Positions 7,147 to 15,535 of a stretch of DNA of 54,341 nt are shown piece by piece (within the stretch, counting starts at the first letter, position 1; every line of letters starts with the position of its first letter). The notes below the pieces were generated by a model. The model was not told the origin of the DNA and did not search any database. It saw only the letters and a list, made by a program, of their open reading frames with translations. The DNA lies in contig NZ_BPRB01000086.1 of the NCBI RefSeq assembly GCF_022179685.1, forward strand, positions 1 to 54,341, read 5' to 3'. The DNA is from Methylobacterium trifolii (GTDB lineage: Bacteria; Pseudomonadota; Alphaproteobacteria; Rhizobiales; Beijerinckiaceae). The position numbers and the translations under genes were made by a program.

Positions 7147-9735
7147 CTAGAAGTCCACGGAGGCGGACAGGATGAACGTCCGCGGCGCTCCGACGGCGAG
7201 GAAGCCCCGGGCGGCCGACGCCCAGTAGGAGTCGTCGAAGATGTTCTCGACGACGGCCCGCATGACCACGGGCTTGCGGTTGATACCCTCGAACACGTAG
7301 CGCAGGCCGGCATCGAACCGGGTCCAGTCGGGGACGGACTGCGTGTTGGCCTGATTGTAGAACATGCTGCTCGTATAGATCGCCCGTCCCGTCACCGTCA
7401 GGCCCGGCGCCAGCCACGGCGGCAGGTCGTACTCGCCGTAGAGGTTGAACGCGGTGTCGGGCACGCCGGGCGCGGCCCGCCCGTCGAACTGGCCGCCCAC
7501 CGTGTTGACCAGTTTCGCGTCGATGAGGGTGAGGCCGCCGAGCAGGCGCACGCCCGGAAGCGGCTCGCCGAACACCGTGAATTCGAGCCCCCGGTTGCGC
7601 TGCAGGCCGCTGACGGAGAAGCGCCGCGTCGCGGGATCGGTGAAGCCGTTCGGCTGTTCGATCTCGAACAGCGAGGTCGTCAGCGTGACGCGACCGAAAT
7701 CGTACTTGGCGCCGACCTCCTTCTGCTGGCTCACCACGGGGGCGAACACTTCGTTGGAATTGACCGCGAGGGCGGGCGCGGTCGGACCGGGATCGAGGGA
7801 CTCGATGTAGTTTCCGTAGAAGGAGAGGTTGTCGAAGGGCTGGATCACGGCGGCGATGGTGGGGCTGATCCGGCTCTCGAGATAGCTCGTCGCCAGCGTG
7901 CCCTGCGTGGGACCCGGACGGGTGGCGTAGCTCTTCAGGTCGATCTCCTGGAAGCGCGCGCCCAGCGTCAGCAGGAAGCGGTCGTCGCCGAGCGACAGGG
8001 TATCGGCCACGGCCACGCTGCGCGCGTAGAGTTCCGTGAAGAGGGGCTGCCGCTCGGAGCGGGGGAACGCGATCGTGGGGACGGACCCGCGCGGCAGATC
8101 GACCGGATCGTAGATGTTGGTCTGGAACACCGGCAGCGCGAAGGGCACGAACCCGCGCGAGAAGTTCTTGTTGACCGCCTCGACGGCCGCGACGTTGAGC
8201 CGATGCCAGACGAAGCCGGTCTGGAACTGCGAACGCAGGCCGACTTCGCCGGTGAAGCCCTGCAACTCCAGGGGCTGGACCGCAAGCGTGTTGGTCGCCT
8301 GGCCCGTCGGGCGCGTCACCTGATAGGTCGAGGTCAGGAAGTCCTCGTTGTAGCGGCTGAGGCCGCCCGCGGCGTAGAGCGTCGTCTCGGGCAGCAGGTC
8401 GAACTCCATCCGCCCGGCGGCCATGTCGTAGCGGCTGTCGTTGTACTCCACCGACGTCGCGGTGTTGCGGCGGTTGTTCGGCGCCCGGGGCACGGCGATG
8501 TTCGGCGCCACCGAATTGAACAGCGAGGTCGGCGCGGTGATGTTCTGCGTCGAGTGGTTGAGGTCGAGCGAGGCGCGGAACCGGTCGCCGCGATAATCGA
8601 GGGCCAGCGCGGCGACGCCGACCTCGATCGCGTTGCGGTCGAGCGGCGTGGCGCCGGTGCGATAGGCGCCGTTGAAGCGCACGCCCCATTCCTTGAACGT
8701 GCCGAAGCGGCGTCCGAGGTCGGCATGCGTCCAGATCTGCGCATCGCTGACATAGGTCGTCGTGATCCGCGTCAGCGGCTCGTCGAAGGCCCGCTTGGGG
8801 ACGAGGTTGATCGTGCCGCCGGTCCGGCCCGTGCCGCCGCTCAGGAGCGCGGTGGGCCCGAGCAGGATCTCGACGCGCTCCAGGCCTTCCGTGAAGCTGC
8901 GGCGCGGATTGGCGATGTAGAACAGGCCGTCGAAGGCAGTGTCGAGGTTGGTCACCGAGAAGCCGCGGATGAAATACGAATCGCGCTCGCTGTAGGGCGG
9001 GGCGTCGTTGCGCACGGACGGGTTGTTCTGCACCACGTCGGAGACCGAGCGCGCCTGCTGATCGGCGATCAGTTTTTCGGTGTAGCCCGTGACGCTGAAG
9101 GGGGTCTTCAGGACCGAGCGGTTGCCGAGAAGGCCGACCCGGGCGCCCGACCCGACCTGGCCGCTGGCATAGGGGACGGGCGGCTGTCCGACGGTTCCGG
9201 ATGCCGGCGGCAGGCCCGCGGCGACGGTCCGGTTCGCCCCCTGCGCCTCGACGCTCAACTCGCCGAGCGTGACCGTACTCGCCGGTTCCGTGGCGAGCTG
9301 GACATAGCGCGGGTTGACGAGGGTAATGGTGGACGGACCGACCGCGCGGTAGGTCAGGCCGGTGCCCGTCAGGATCTTGCCGAGGCCGTCGAGGGGTCGG
9401 AACGCGCCTTCGACGCCGTTCGTGACGAGCTGCGCGGTCAAGTCGGTCGGATAGACCAGCTTGATCTTGGCCTGTTCGGTGAAGCGCACCAACGCCGGTT
9501 CGAGCGCGCCTCTCGGAACGGACAGGGCGACGTCCGCGCCATCCTGCAGGGCCGCGGGCTCGGGGGCGAGGGCGATGATGCTCGCCCGCCCTCTCGTCCC
9601 GGGCTGCCTGCGCTTCTGATCCTGGCTCTCGGCCTCGGCAGGGACCACCGCGAGCACCGACGCGCCGGCGAGGGCGATCCCCGCCACCCGCTCACGCACG
9701 CGCGCCCTTGCAAATCCACGCTCTCGCGTCGCCAT
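7147..9735 (-). CDS. TonB-dependent siderophore receptor with STN signalling domain
   Basis: An outer-membrane receptor of about 862 residues. A signal peptide (GIALAGASVLAVVPAEA) is followed by an STN domain at about 55-125 (FTEQAKIKLVYPTDLTAQLV), the part that contacts a FecR-type regulator. Then come the plug (SVSDVVQNNPSVRNDAPPYS; RDSYFIRGFSVTN; VEILLGPTALLSGGTGRTGG) and a beta-barrel ending in Phe (FILSASVDF). It imports a ferric siderophore, probably of the hydroxamate/FpvA-FhuE class, using TonB energy. The start is ATG 9735 or 9750; no strong ribosome site separates them. The upstream sigma factor and FecR genes show it is a transducer as well as a transporter. The ligand cannot be told from sequence. 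Confidence 0.92.
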   Translation of the reverse strand: MATRERGFARARVRERVAGIALAGASVLAVVPAEAESQDQKRRQPGTRGRASIIALAPEPAALQDGADVALSVPRGALEPALVRFTEQAKIKLVYPTDLTAQLVTNGVEGAFRPLDGLGKILTGTGLTYRAVGPSTITLVNPRYVQLATEPASTVTLGELSVEAQGANRTVAAGLPPASGTVGQPPVPYASGQVGSGARVGLLGNRSVLKTPFSVTGYTEKLIADQQARSVSDVVQNNPSVRNDAPPYSERDSYFIRGFSVTNLDTAFDGLFYIANPRRSFTEGLERVEILLGPTALLSGGTGRTGGTINLVPKRAFDEPLTRITTTYVSDAQIWTHADLGRRFGTFKEWGVRFNGAYRTGATPLDRNAIEVGVAALALDYRGDRFRASLDLNHSTQNITAPTSLFNSVAPNIAVPRAPNNRRNTATSVEYNDSRYDMAAGRMEFDLLPETTLYAAGGLSRYNEDFLTSTYQVTRPTGQATNTLAVQPLELQGFTGEVGLRSQFQTGFVWHRLNVAAVEAVNKNFSRGFVPFALPVFQTNIYDPVDLPRGSVPTIAFPRSERQPLFTELYARSVAVADTLSLGDDRFLLTLGARFQEIDLKSYATRPGPTQGTLATSYLESRISPTIAAVIQPFDNLSFYGNYIESLDPGPTAPALAVNSNEVFAPVVSQQKEVGAKYDFGRVTLTTSLFEIEQPNGFTDPATRRFSVSGLQRNRGLEFTVFGEPLPGVRLLGGLTLIDAKLVNTVGGQFDGRAAPGVPDTAFNLYGEYDLPPWLAPGLTVTGRAIYTSSMFYNQANTQSVPDWTRFDAGLRYVFEGINRKPVVMRAVVENIFDDSYWASAARGFLAVGAPRTFILSASVDF

Positions 9736-9852
9736 TCCATGCCCCGTCATCTGCAAAAGAGGGCGGCACGCGTCGCGTCGTCTCGTCCCTCGCAGATGAA
9801 GATCAACGAGGCGTCGATCTCCTGACGCCCGACGGCAGATTTTTTCCATCGC

Positions 9853-10788
9853 TCACGGCCGCGACCCGACCAGGACGAGGAGCGGGGTCAGGCGCGTGAC
9901 GCGCAGCCCCATCGTCGCGGCGATCGCATCGATCGCCTCGTCGGTGTCACGCGGGTCGAAGGCGCCCGTGACGCGCCGTTGGCCGGCTCCGGCATCGAGC
10001 AGGACGATGCGTCCGTGGCGGTAGCGCCCGAGTTCCTCCAAGACGGAGGAGAGCCGTTCGCCCGAGAAGACCAGGCGGCCGTCCCGCCAGGCCATGGTCC
10101 GGTTCACGTCGGCCTTGACGACGGCGAACGCCGCGTCCTCCCCACGGCGAACCGCCTCGCCGGCCGAGACCGGCCTGTGCCGGCCGGCGACCGCGACATC
10201 GACGCTGCCTTCGGCCACGCCGACCACGCCGTCCGCCCGGACGAAGAAGCGCGTACCGACGGCGCGCGCGCTCACCCCGCCGCCGCGCACGACGAACGGG
10301 CGCCGCGGGTCGGGGACCACGTCGAAGGCGGCCTCGCCGCGCAGGAGTTCGACCCCGCGTTCGGTCTCGGTGAACTGCAGGGCGACGGCCGTGTCGGTGT
10401 TCAGGTCGATGCGGCTGCCATCGGCCAGGGTCGCCCGCGTGATGTCGCCGACGCCGGTGCGCAGATCCGACCGGAGCCGATCGACGAGGCCGAACTGATA
10501 GCTCAGCGCCGCGATCAGGGCCGCCGCGGCGGCGATGCCGGCGAGCCCTTTCGGTCCCCTCCGGCGCTCCCGAGGATCGGGGACGTGGCCCAGCTTGCGC
10601 CACAGCCTGTCCATCTCGGCGTGCGCCTCGCCGTGGGCCGGGTCCGCCGCCCGCCAGACTTCGAAGGCATCCCGATCCCGATCGGTCGCATCGGGCGATG
10701 CGAGGCGCGCGACCCATCCCGCCGCCGCCTCGTAGACCGGGTCCTCGTCGTCTCCACCGCGCGCATCGGTCCTATCGCCGTCGGCCAC
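9853..10788 (-). CDS. FecR-family anti-sigma/sigma regulator
   Basis: A 311-residue FecR-type protein. The cytoplasmic N-terminus (about 10-90) has the DUF4880 pattern AAAGWVARLASPDATDRD and ends with WRAADPAHGEAHAEMDRLW. One membrane helix follows (about 95-115). The periplasmic FecR domain has LADGSRIDLNTDTAVAL, RPFVVRGGGVSARAVGTRF and a C-terminal segment resembling STN-binding regions. It relays receptor occupancy to the sigma factor encoded upstream. I chose GTG 10788 because GGAGCGGAGC precedes it; an earlier GTG at 10845 lacks a ribosome site. It sits between the sigma factor and the receptor, the classic order. Confidence 0.9.
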   Translation of the reverse strand: MADGDRTDARGGDDEDPVYEAAAGWVARLASPDATDRDRDAFEVWRAADPAHGEAHAEMDRLWRKLGHVPDPRERRRGPKGLAGIAAAAALIAALSYQFGLVDRLRSDLRTGVGDITRATLADGSRIDLNTDTAVALQFTETERGVELLRGEAAFDVVPDPRRPFVVRGGGVSARAVGTRFFVRADGVVGVAEGSVDVAVAGRHRPVSAGEAVRRGEDAAFAVVKADVNRTMAWRDGRLVFSGERLSSVLEELGRYRHGRIVLLDAGAGQRRVTGAFDPRDTDEAIDAIAATMGLRVTRLTPLLVLVGSRP

Positions 10789-10886
10789 AGCTCCGCTCCC
10801 TCCGGGTCCTACCGAGGCCCGGACGGTCCAGCCCTGCGTCCCCACGGTCTCAGATCAACGAGGCGCTCAACTCCTGACGTCGATCC

Positions 10887-11396
10887 TCAGAGAAGATCGC
10901 GGCAATGGCGATGGCAATGCAAGAGGGCCTTGATGAGATGCTTCTCGACCATGTTCCGGCTGATGCCGAGACGCGCGGCGACCTCGCCGTTCGGCAGGCC
11001 GTCGATGCGCGCGAGCAGGAAAGCCTCGCGGCACCGGGGCGGCAACGCGTCGATCGCAGCGGCGAGACGCTGCAGGTCCTGCCTGGCGATCACCTGCCGT
11101 TCCGGCAGGGCATAGCCGTCGACGAACGCGGCCAGCTCCGCGTCTCCGACGGCCTGGAACAGCCGGTCTTCGAACCGCTGCCGGTTCCGCATCCGCGAGG
11201 CGACGTTCCTGGCGATCTGGAACAGGAAGGCGGAGGGTTGCTCGACGCGCGTGCGCGAGAGGGCCGCGAGCATGCGCAGATAGGTTTCCTGGTGAGCGTC
11301 GGCGGCGTCGGACGAATTGCCCAGGCGGTGCATCAGGAAGCGCTGGAGCTTCGCACCTTCGCTCCGATGCAGCGCATCGATGGATATCGGCTGCAT
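10887..11396 (-). CDS. FecI-like ECF sigma factor
   Basis: A 169-residue extracytoplasmic-function sigma factor. Region 2 includes FLMHRLGNSSDAADAHQETY and FLFQIARNVASRMRNRQR; region 4 includes ALPPRCREAFLLARIDGLPN and EVAARLGISRNMVEKHLIKA. The latter Met-Val-Glu-Lys-His is typical of the iron-starvation FecI group. The start ATG 11396 has GGAG eight bases upstream; an in-frame ATG at 11414 is less well placed. It is first in a leftward unit with FecR, the receptor and the PepSY protein and should direct transcription of the receptor when ferric siderophore is present. No Fur box was identified with confidence upstream. Confidence 0.9.
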   Translation of the reverse strand: MQPISIDALHRSEGAKLQRFLMHRLGNSSDAADAHQETYLRMLAALSRTRVEQPSAFLFQIARNVASRMRNRQRFEDRLFQAVGDAELAAFVDGYALPERQVIARQDLQRLAAAIDALPPRCREAFLLARIDGLPNGEVAARLGISRNMVEKHLIKALLHCHRHCRDLL

Positions 11397-12079
11397 GACA
11401 CCAACTCCGGCCACCTCGGGATCGTCGCGCTATTGCTGAATCACGGCGCGGTCGATCAAGCTGGCGGAATGCAAATTATGCAAGCGTTTCAATAGTTTAT
11501 AAGATTTCTAAAATGGCTGCCCCATCCGTTCGCAAGCCGTTGTGTTTCTGTCTGAAACACTGTGCGGGCGGTTCGTGCGAGCCGATCCGGACCAGCAGCG
11601 AAATGACGTCTCCTGTTGCCGCAAGAGCACACCATGGACCTTCCGAAGCCGGGAACCCCGTCGCCGGACTCGGCACGCGCGCGGATTCACGGCCTGCGGT
11701 GTCTGCTTGAAGGCAACGTCCGCCCGAAAACGATCCGATAACGGTTCACCTGCTGCAGGCCCTGCAAGTGATACCAAGCCTCGGATCTCGATCACTCCGG
11801 CGGGATGGACAGTTCAGGAAGACCACGATCGCGTCCTCGGGACGGCCGATTTCGATCATGTCCTTCAGGATCGGGAGGGACGGGCGCGCGAACCTCGGCG
11901 CGGCGCCGAATGGCCCGCCCGCCTCCGCCGCGAACGATACGGGGCGCGAAAACACCGTGAGTGGAAACGTGGCTGGTTTCTGAGGACGCCGGCCCGCCAT
12001 GCGCGGTCCGTTCCGGCTGGGCCCCCTGCCCTTCGCTGCCCCGGCGAAGGCGAAACGCCTTTATCGGCAAGGCGTTTAA
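11397..12079. other. Intergenic region without a recognised gene
   Basis: Between the sigma factor and tRNA-Pro no convincing gene is seen. A long plus-strand frame crosses it but has an Arg/Pro-rich composition and runs into the tRNA, so it is not coding. A short minus-strand segment near 11800-11870 reads KDMIEIGRPEDAIVVFLN, which looks protein-like but has no start or family. The 80 bases just upstream of the sigma gene are AT-richer and probably hold its promoter. Confidence 0.5.
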
Positions 12080-12157
12080 TGGTCGGAGCGAGAGGATTCG
12101 AACCTCCGACCCCTAGTCCCCCAGACTAGTGCGCTAACCGGGCTGCGCTACGCTCCG
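12080..12157 (-). tRNA. tRNA-Pro (anticodon GGG)
   Basis: Read on the minus strand, this folds as a complete tRNA. The acceptor stem CGGAGCG/CGCTCCG is followed by discriminator A and an encoded CCA. The D-arm is GCGC/GCGC, and the anticodon stem CTAGT/ACTAG holds loop CTGGGGG, giving anticodon GGG. The T-arm is GGAGG-TTCGAAT-CCTCT with a T:T mismatch at neither end but one weak closing pair. The length is 78 bases including CCA, one more than usual because of a slightly long D-loop. It reads proline codon CCC and, by wobble, CCU. Confidence 0.95.
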
Positions 12158-12386
12158 ACGCCCCAAAGGGCTTGCGGGTCTTAGCTTTCCGCCCTGGGCC
12201 ACGCAACCCCCGCCCCGGCCGTCGCGGCAGCAAAACGCAGCCTTTGCGCGAACGCCCGGCATGATCCCACGGAACCTACGGCCGGGAACCCGTGACGCGC
12301 CCCGCCATCGGCTCATGACAGGTGCATGCGGGCGCCCGTGCGGGTAACCCGTGCGCATGCCGGATCAGAACCGCATCACGGGGACC

Positions 12387-13718
12387 ATGACGGACGACCG
12401 ACCGACCGCCTTCGACCTGTCCCGCCTCGTCACCCGCCTGCGCCATGCCAGCCCCTCCGGCATCGACCGGGTGGACCTGGCCTATGCCCGCGCGACGCTC
12501 GCGGGCGCCGGGCCGCGCTTCGGCCTCGTCTCCACGGCGCTGGGTCCGCGCATCCTCGATCGGGCGCAGGCGGTCGAGATCGTCGAGGCGGTGGCCGCCG
12601 GCTGGATCGAGGAGGGCTCGGCTGAGGCCGATCCGGTCTACCGCCGCTTGCGCCTGCGCCTCGGCGGCGCGCCCCCCGCCGCCGTGCCGGACGCCCGGCG
12701 GACGGAGCCGGGCACCTACCGGCGGCGGCGCATCCAGGCGGAGACGCTCGCGCGGATCTTTTCGCGCGGCCGGTCCCTGGCGGCGCTGCCGCGGGGCAGC
12801 CTCTACCTGCACACCTCGCACCTGCGCCTCGACATCCCGGCGCGGTTCGACTGGCTCTACACCCGCACCGACGTGGAGGCGGCGTTCTTCGTCCACGACC
12901 TGATCCCGATCAGCCACCCGGAATACGGGCGGCCGGGGGAGGCCGGACGGCATGCGGAGCGGATGCGGACCATCGGGCGCCATGCGGCGGCCGTCCTGGT
13001 CAATTCCGCCGACACGGCGGAACTGACCAAAACCTATCTCGCGGCCCAGGGCTTCCGCCCGCCGCCCGTGACGGTCGGCCATCTCGGCGTCGAGCCGGCC
13101 TTCTCGCGCGAAGGGCCGCGCTTCGCGCCGGACCGGCCGACCTTCCTCGTCTGCGGCACCATCGAGCCGCGCAAGAACCACCTGCTGCTGCTCCACCTCT
13201 GGCGCAGCCTCGCCGAGCGGATGGGCCCGGCCACCCCTCGCCTCGTCCTCGTCGGGCGCCGGGGCTGGGAGGCGGAGAACATCGTCGACATGCTGGAGCG
13301 CTGCCCGGCGATCCGCGAGCACGTGGTCGAAGTCTCGGGGCTGTCGACGCACGGGCTCGCGGCCCTGATGCGAAGCGGCACCGCCCTGCTCATGCCCTCC
13401 TTCGCAGAGGGCTACGGCATCCCCGTGGTGGAGGCCGCCGCCTCCGGCCTGCCCGTGGTCGCCTCCGACATCCCGGTGCACCGCGAGATCGGCGCGGACT
13501 TCTCCGCGTTCCTCGATCCCCTCGACGGCACCGGATGGCTGCGCACCATCGAGGCCCTGACGGAGCCCGCCTCTCCAATGCGCGCGGACCTGGCCGCGCG
13601 GCTGGACGGCTACGCCCCGCCGGACTGGGCCGGGCACTTCGCGCGGGTCGCTCCCGCACTTACCGCCCTGAGGGCGCCGCGACGCGCGCGTATTGCGCCG
13701 CCGACGGCCGGCGCATAA
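12387..13718 (+). CDS. GT4-family glycosyltransferase
   Basis: About 443 residues with a GT-B glycosyltransferase family 4 C-terminal half: FLVCGTIEPRKNHLLLLHLW (donor-domain start), LVLVGRRGWEAENI, and the nucleotide-sugar site LLMPSFAEGYGIPVVEAAAS with its E(x7)E pattern, then GLPVVASDIPVHREIG. The N-terminal domain holds AAFFVHDLIPISHPEYGRPG, as in mannosyl- or rhamnosyltransferases of surface polysaccharide. It transfers a sugar from an activated donor, probably at the cytoplasmic membrane face; donor and acceptor are unknown. ATG 12387 is preferred for its upstream GGGG, but GTG 12351 and ATG 12357 are in frame. No other polysaccharide genes are adjacent, so it is an orphan. Confidence 0.85.
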   Translation: MTDDRPTAFDLSRLVTRLRHASPSGIDRVDLAYARATLAGAGPRFGLVSTALGPRILDRAQAVEIVEAVAAGWIEEGSAEADPVYRRLRLRLGGAPPAAVPDARRTEPGTYRRRRIQAETLARIFSRGRSLAALPRGSLYLHTSHLRLDIPARFDWLYTRTDVEAAFFVHDLIPISHPEYGRPGEAGRHAERMRTIGRHAAAVLVNSADTAELTKTYLAAQGFRPPPVTVGHLGVEPAFSREGPRFAPDRPTFLVCGTIEPRKNHLLLLHLWRSLAERMGPATPRLVLVGRRGWEAENIVDMLERCPAIREHVVEVSGLSTHGLAALMRSGTALLMPSFAEGYGIPVVEAAASGLPVVASDIPVHREIGADFSAFLDPLDGTGWLRTIEALTEPASPMRADLAARLDGYAPPDWAGHFARVAPALTALRAPRRARIAPPTAGA

Positions 13719-13813
13719 GGGTCAGCATCACCGGCCGGCAGCATGTCGCATGCGGCGGCGATGCGCCGCCGCCCGGCACGAGGCTGGCACTCACGCGCGA
13801 TGGGGTCTTGCCG

Positions 13814-14134
13814 ATGCAGGTGGTCGATCTCGACCGGGATGCGATCAAGCGGGGGCTGTCCGAGGGCAGCCTGCTCGTGATCGACGTGCGCGAGGCGCAC
13901 GAGTACGATGGCGGCCACATCCCCGGCGCCGTGACCCATCCGCTCTCGACCTTCGATCCGCAGGCGGTGGGCGACCTGATCGCGCGGGACGGGCGCCGCC
14001 CCGTCTTCTCCTGCGCCTCCGGCGTGCGCTCCGTCCACGCGTTGATGGCCGCCCGGAACGCCGGCCTCGACGTGAGCGAGCACTACAAGGGCGGCTTCAA
14101 GGACTGGTCCGCCGCGGGCGAACCCGTCGAGTGA
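13814..14134 (+). CDS. Single-domain rhodanese
   Basis: A 106-residue rhodanese-like domain: LLVIDVREAHEYDGGHIPGA near the N-terminus, then the active-site loop FSCASGVRSVHA with catalytic Cys, and HYKGGFKDWSAAGEP at the end, all standard for the GlpE-like class. It is cytoplasmic and probably transfers sulfane sulfur to a thiol acceptor such as glutathione or thioredoxin. The start ATG 13814 gives a compact domain without extension. It lies 85 bases upstream of the RND adaptor in the same direction; cotranscription is possible but no functional link is obvious. Confidence 0.88.
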   Translation: MQVVDLDRDAIKRGLSEGSLLVIDVREAHEYDGGHIPGAVTHPLSTFDPQAVGDLIARDGRRPVFSCASGVRSVHALMAARNAGLDVSEHYKGGFKDWSAAGEPVE

Positions 14135-14219
14135 CGCTCCGGCAGCCCCGGCCGTTATGTGCGCTGCCGCACAACCCGGCGCGGGCAGAGGGAATACGGC
14201 GCGGGATGCAAGGGACCCC

Positions 14220-15353
14220 ATGATGCGCAGCCGGTTCGCTCCCCTCCTCCTGATCGCCGCGGCGCTCCTCGCGCCGCCGGCCCGCGCCCAGGCCCCCGGC
14301 GGACCGCCGCCGAAGGTCACGGTCGCCAAGCCCGTGGTGCGCGAGATCGTGGAGCAGGACCAGTATACCGGCCGCTTCGACCCGATCGAGTTCGTGGAAG
14401 TCCGCGCGCGGGTGACCGGCTACCTGGAGAAGATCAACTTCATGGACGGCGCCACGGTGAAGAAGGGCGACATCCTCTTCATCATCGACCGGCGGCCCTA
14501 CAAGGCGGCCCTGGAGCAGGCCCAGGCCTCCCTCACCTCCGCCAAGGCGCGCCTCGCCTTCTCGCAGACCGACCTGGAGCGCGCCCAGACACTGTCGCGG
14601 GGCGGCAACATCTCCGAGCAGGTCACCGACCAGCGCCGCCAGGCCTCGCAGACCGCCCAGGCCGACGTGGACAGCGCCGAGGCGGCGCTCCGCAACACGC
14701 AGCTCAACTACGACTTCACCGAGGTGAAGTCGCCGATCAACGGCCGCATCAGCCAGCGCCTGGTCACCGAGGGCAACATCGTCATCACCGACCAGACGAT
14801 GCTGACCACCATCGTCTCCCTCGACCCGATCTATTTCGGCTTCACGGTCGACGAGAAGTCGTTCCTGAAATACCAGGGCTCGCTCGGTATCGGCATGGGC
14901 CAGACCCAGCGCGGCAAGGGCGTTCCGATCCTGATCGCGCTCACCGGCGAGGCCAAGCCAACGCGCAAGGGCACCCTCGACTTCGTGGACAACCGCGTGG
15001 ACAACGCCACCGGCACGGTGCTGCTGCGCGCCACCGTCGAGAACCCGGACGGGTTCATCAAGCCGGGCCTGTTCGGCATCGTCGCGATGCCCGCCACCAA
15101 GCCTTACCAGGGCATCCTGCTGCCGGACGAGGCGATCGCGGCCAACCAGGACAAGCGCATCGTCTACGTCGTGGCCGAGGACGGCACCGTCTCGGCGCGC
15201 GAGGTGAAGCTCGGCCCCAAGGTCGACGGCTACCGTGTGATCCGCGAGGGCCTCAAGGGAGACGAGACCGTGGTGGTCAACGGCGTGGTCCGGGCCCGCC
15301 CCGGCGCCAAGGTCACGCCTGAGAAGACCGACCTGCCGCCGAGCAGGACCTGA
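14220..15353 (+). CDS. RND efflux periplasmic adaptor subunit
   Basis: A 377-residue membrane-fusion protein. The signal peptide (LLLIAAALLAPPARA) is cleaved near AQA. The lipoyl half-motifs are FVEVRARVTGYLEKINFMDG and TEVKSPINGRISQRLVTEGN. Between them a coiled-coil hairpin (about 95-165) has LEQAQASLTSAKARLAFSQT and QTAQADVDSAEAALRNTQLN. Beta-barrel and membrane-proximal domains follow (NRVDNATGTVLLRATVENPD; PGLFGIVAMPA). It bridges the inner-membrane pump encoded downstream and an outer-membrane channel not present in the window. ATG 14220 has AAGGGA just upstream; a second ATG follows immediately. No local TetR-type regulator is seen. Confidence 0.93.
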   Translation: MMRSRFAPLLLIAAALLAPPARAQAPGGPPPKVTVAKPVVREIVEQDQYTGRFDPIEFVEVRARVTGYLEKINFMDGATVKKGDILFIIDRRPYKAALEQAQASLTSAKARLAFSQTDLERAQTLSRGGNISEQVTDQRRQASQTAQADVDSAEAALRNTQLNYDFTEVKSPINGRISQRLVTEGNIVITDQTMLTTIVSLDPIYFGFTVDEKSFLKYQGSLGIGMGQTQRGKGVPILIALTGEAKPTRKGTLDFVDNRVDNATGTVLLRATVENPDGFIKPGLFGIVAMPATKPYQGILLPDEAIAANQDKRIVYVVAEDGTVSAREVKLGPKVDGYRVIREGLKGDETVVVNGVVRARPGAKVTPEKTDLPPSRT

Positions 15354-15360
15354 GTGCACC

Positions 15361-15426
15361 TCGCGAAACTCCCGATCGTCGGGAGCCCTCCCTCCGGCCG
15401 CGACGGCGCAGCGGGAGTTTCGTGAG
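15361..15426. repeat. Inverted repeat between efflux adaptor and pump genes
   Basis: Arms CTCGCGAAACTCCCG and CGGGAGTTTCGTGAG pair at 14 of 15 positions, with a smaller perfect hairpin CTCCCGA-TCG-TCGGGAG nested in the left half. The 182-base gap between the two efflux genes is long for a coupled operon. The palindrome may be a partial terminator, an RNA processing site or an operator. Confidence 0.6.
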
Positions 15427-15535
15427 AGACGCTGAGACAGGGACACGATCGCTGCGCCGGGCATGCCGGCGCCGCGCCGCAGACGACGCAGGCCGCCGGC
15501 CCCCGCCAGGGGCGTGGCGGCGAGAGGTTTGACCG

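Noticed and set aside
11542..12129. 195-codon plus-strand frame between the sigma factor and the glycosyltransferase
   Set aside because: It runs through the tRNA-Pro gene and ends inside it; composition is not protein-like.
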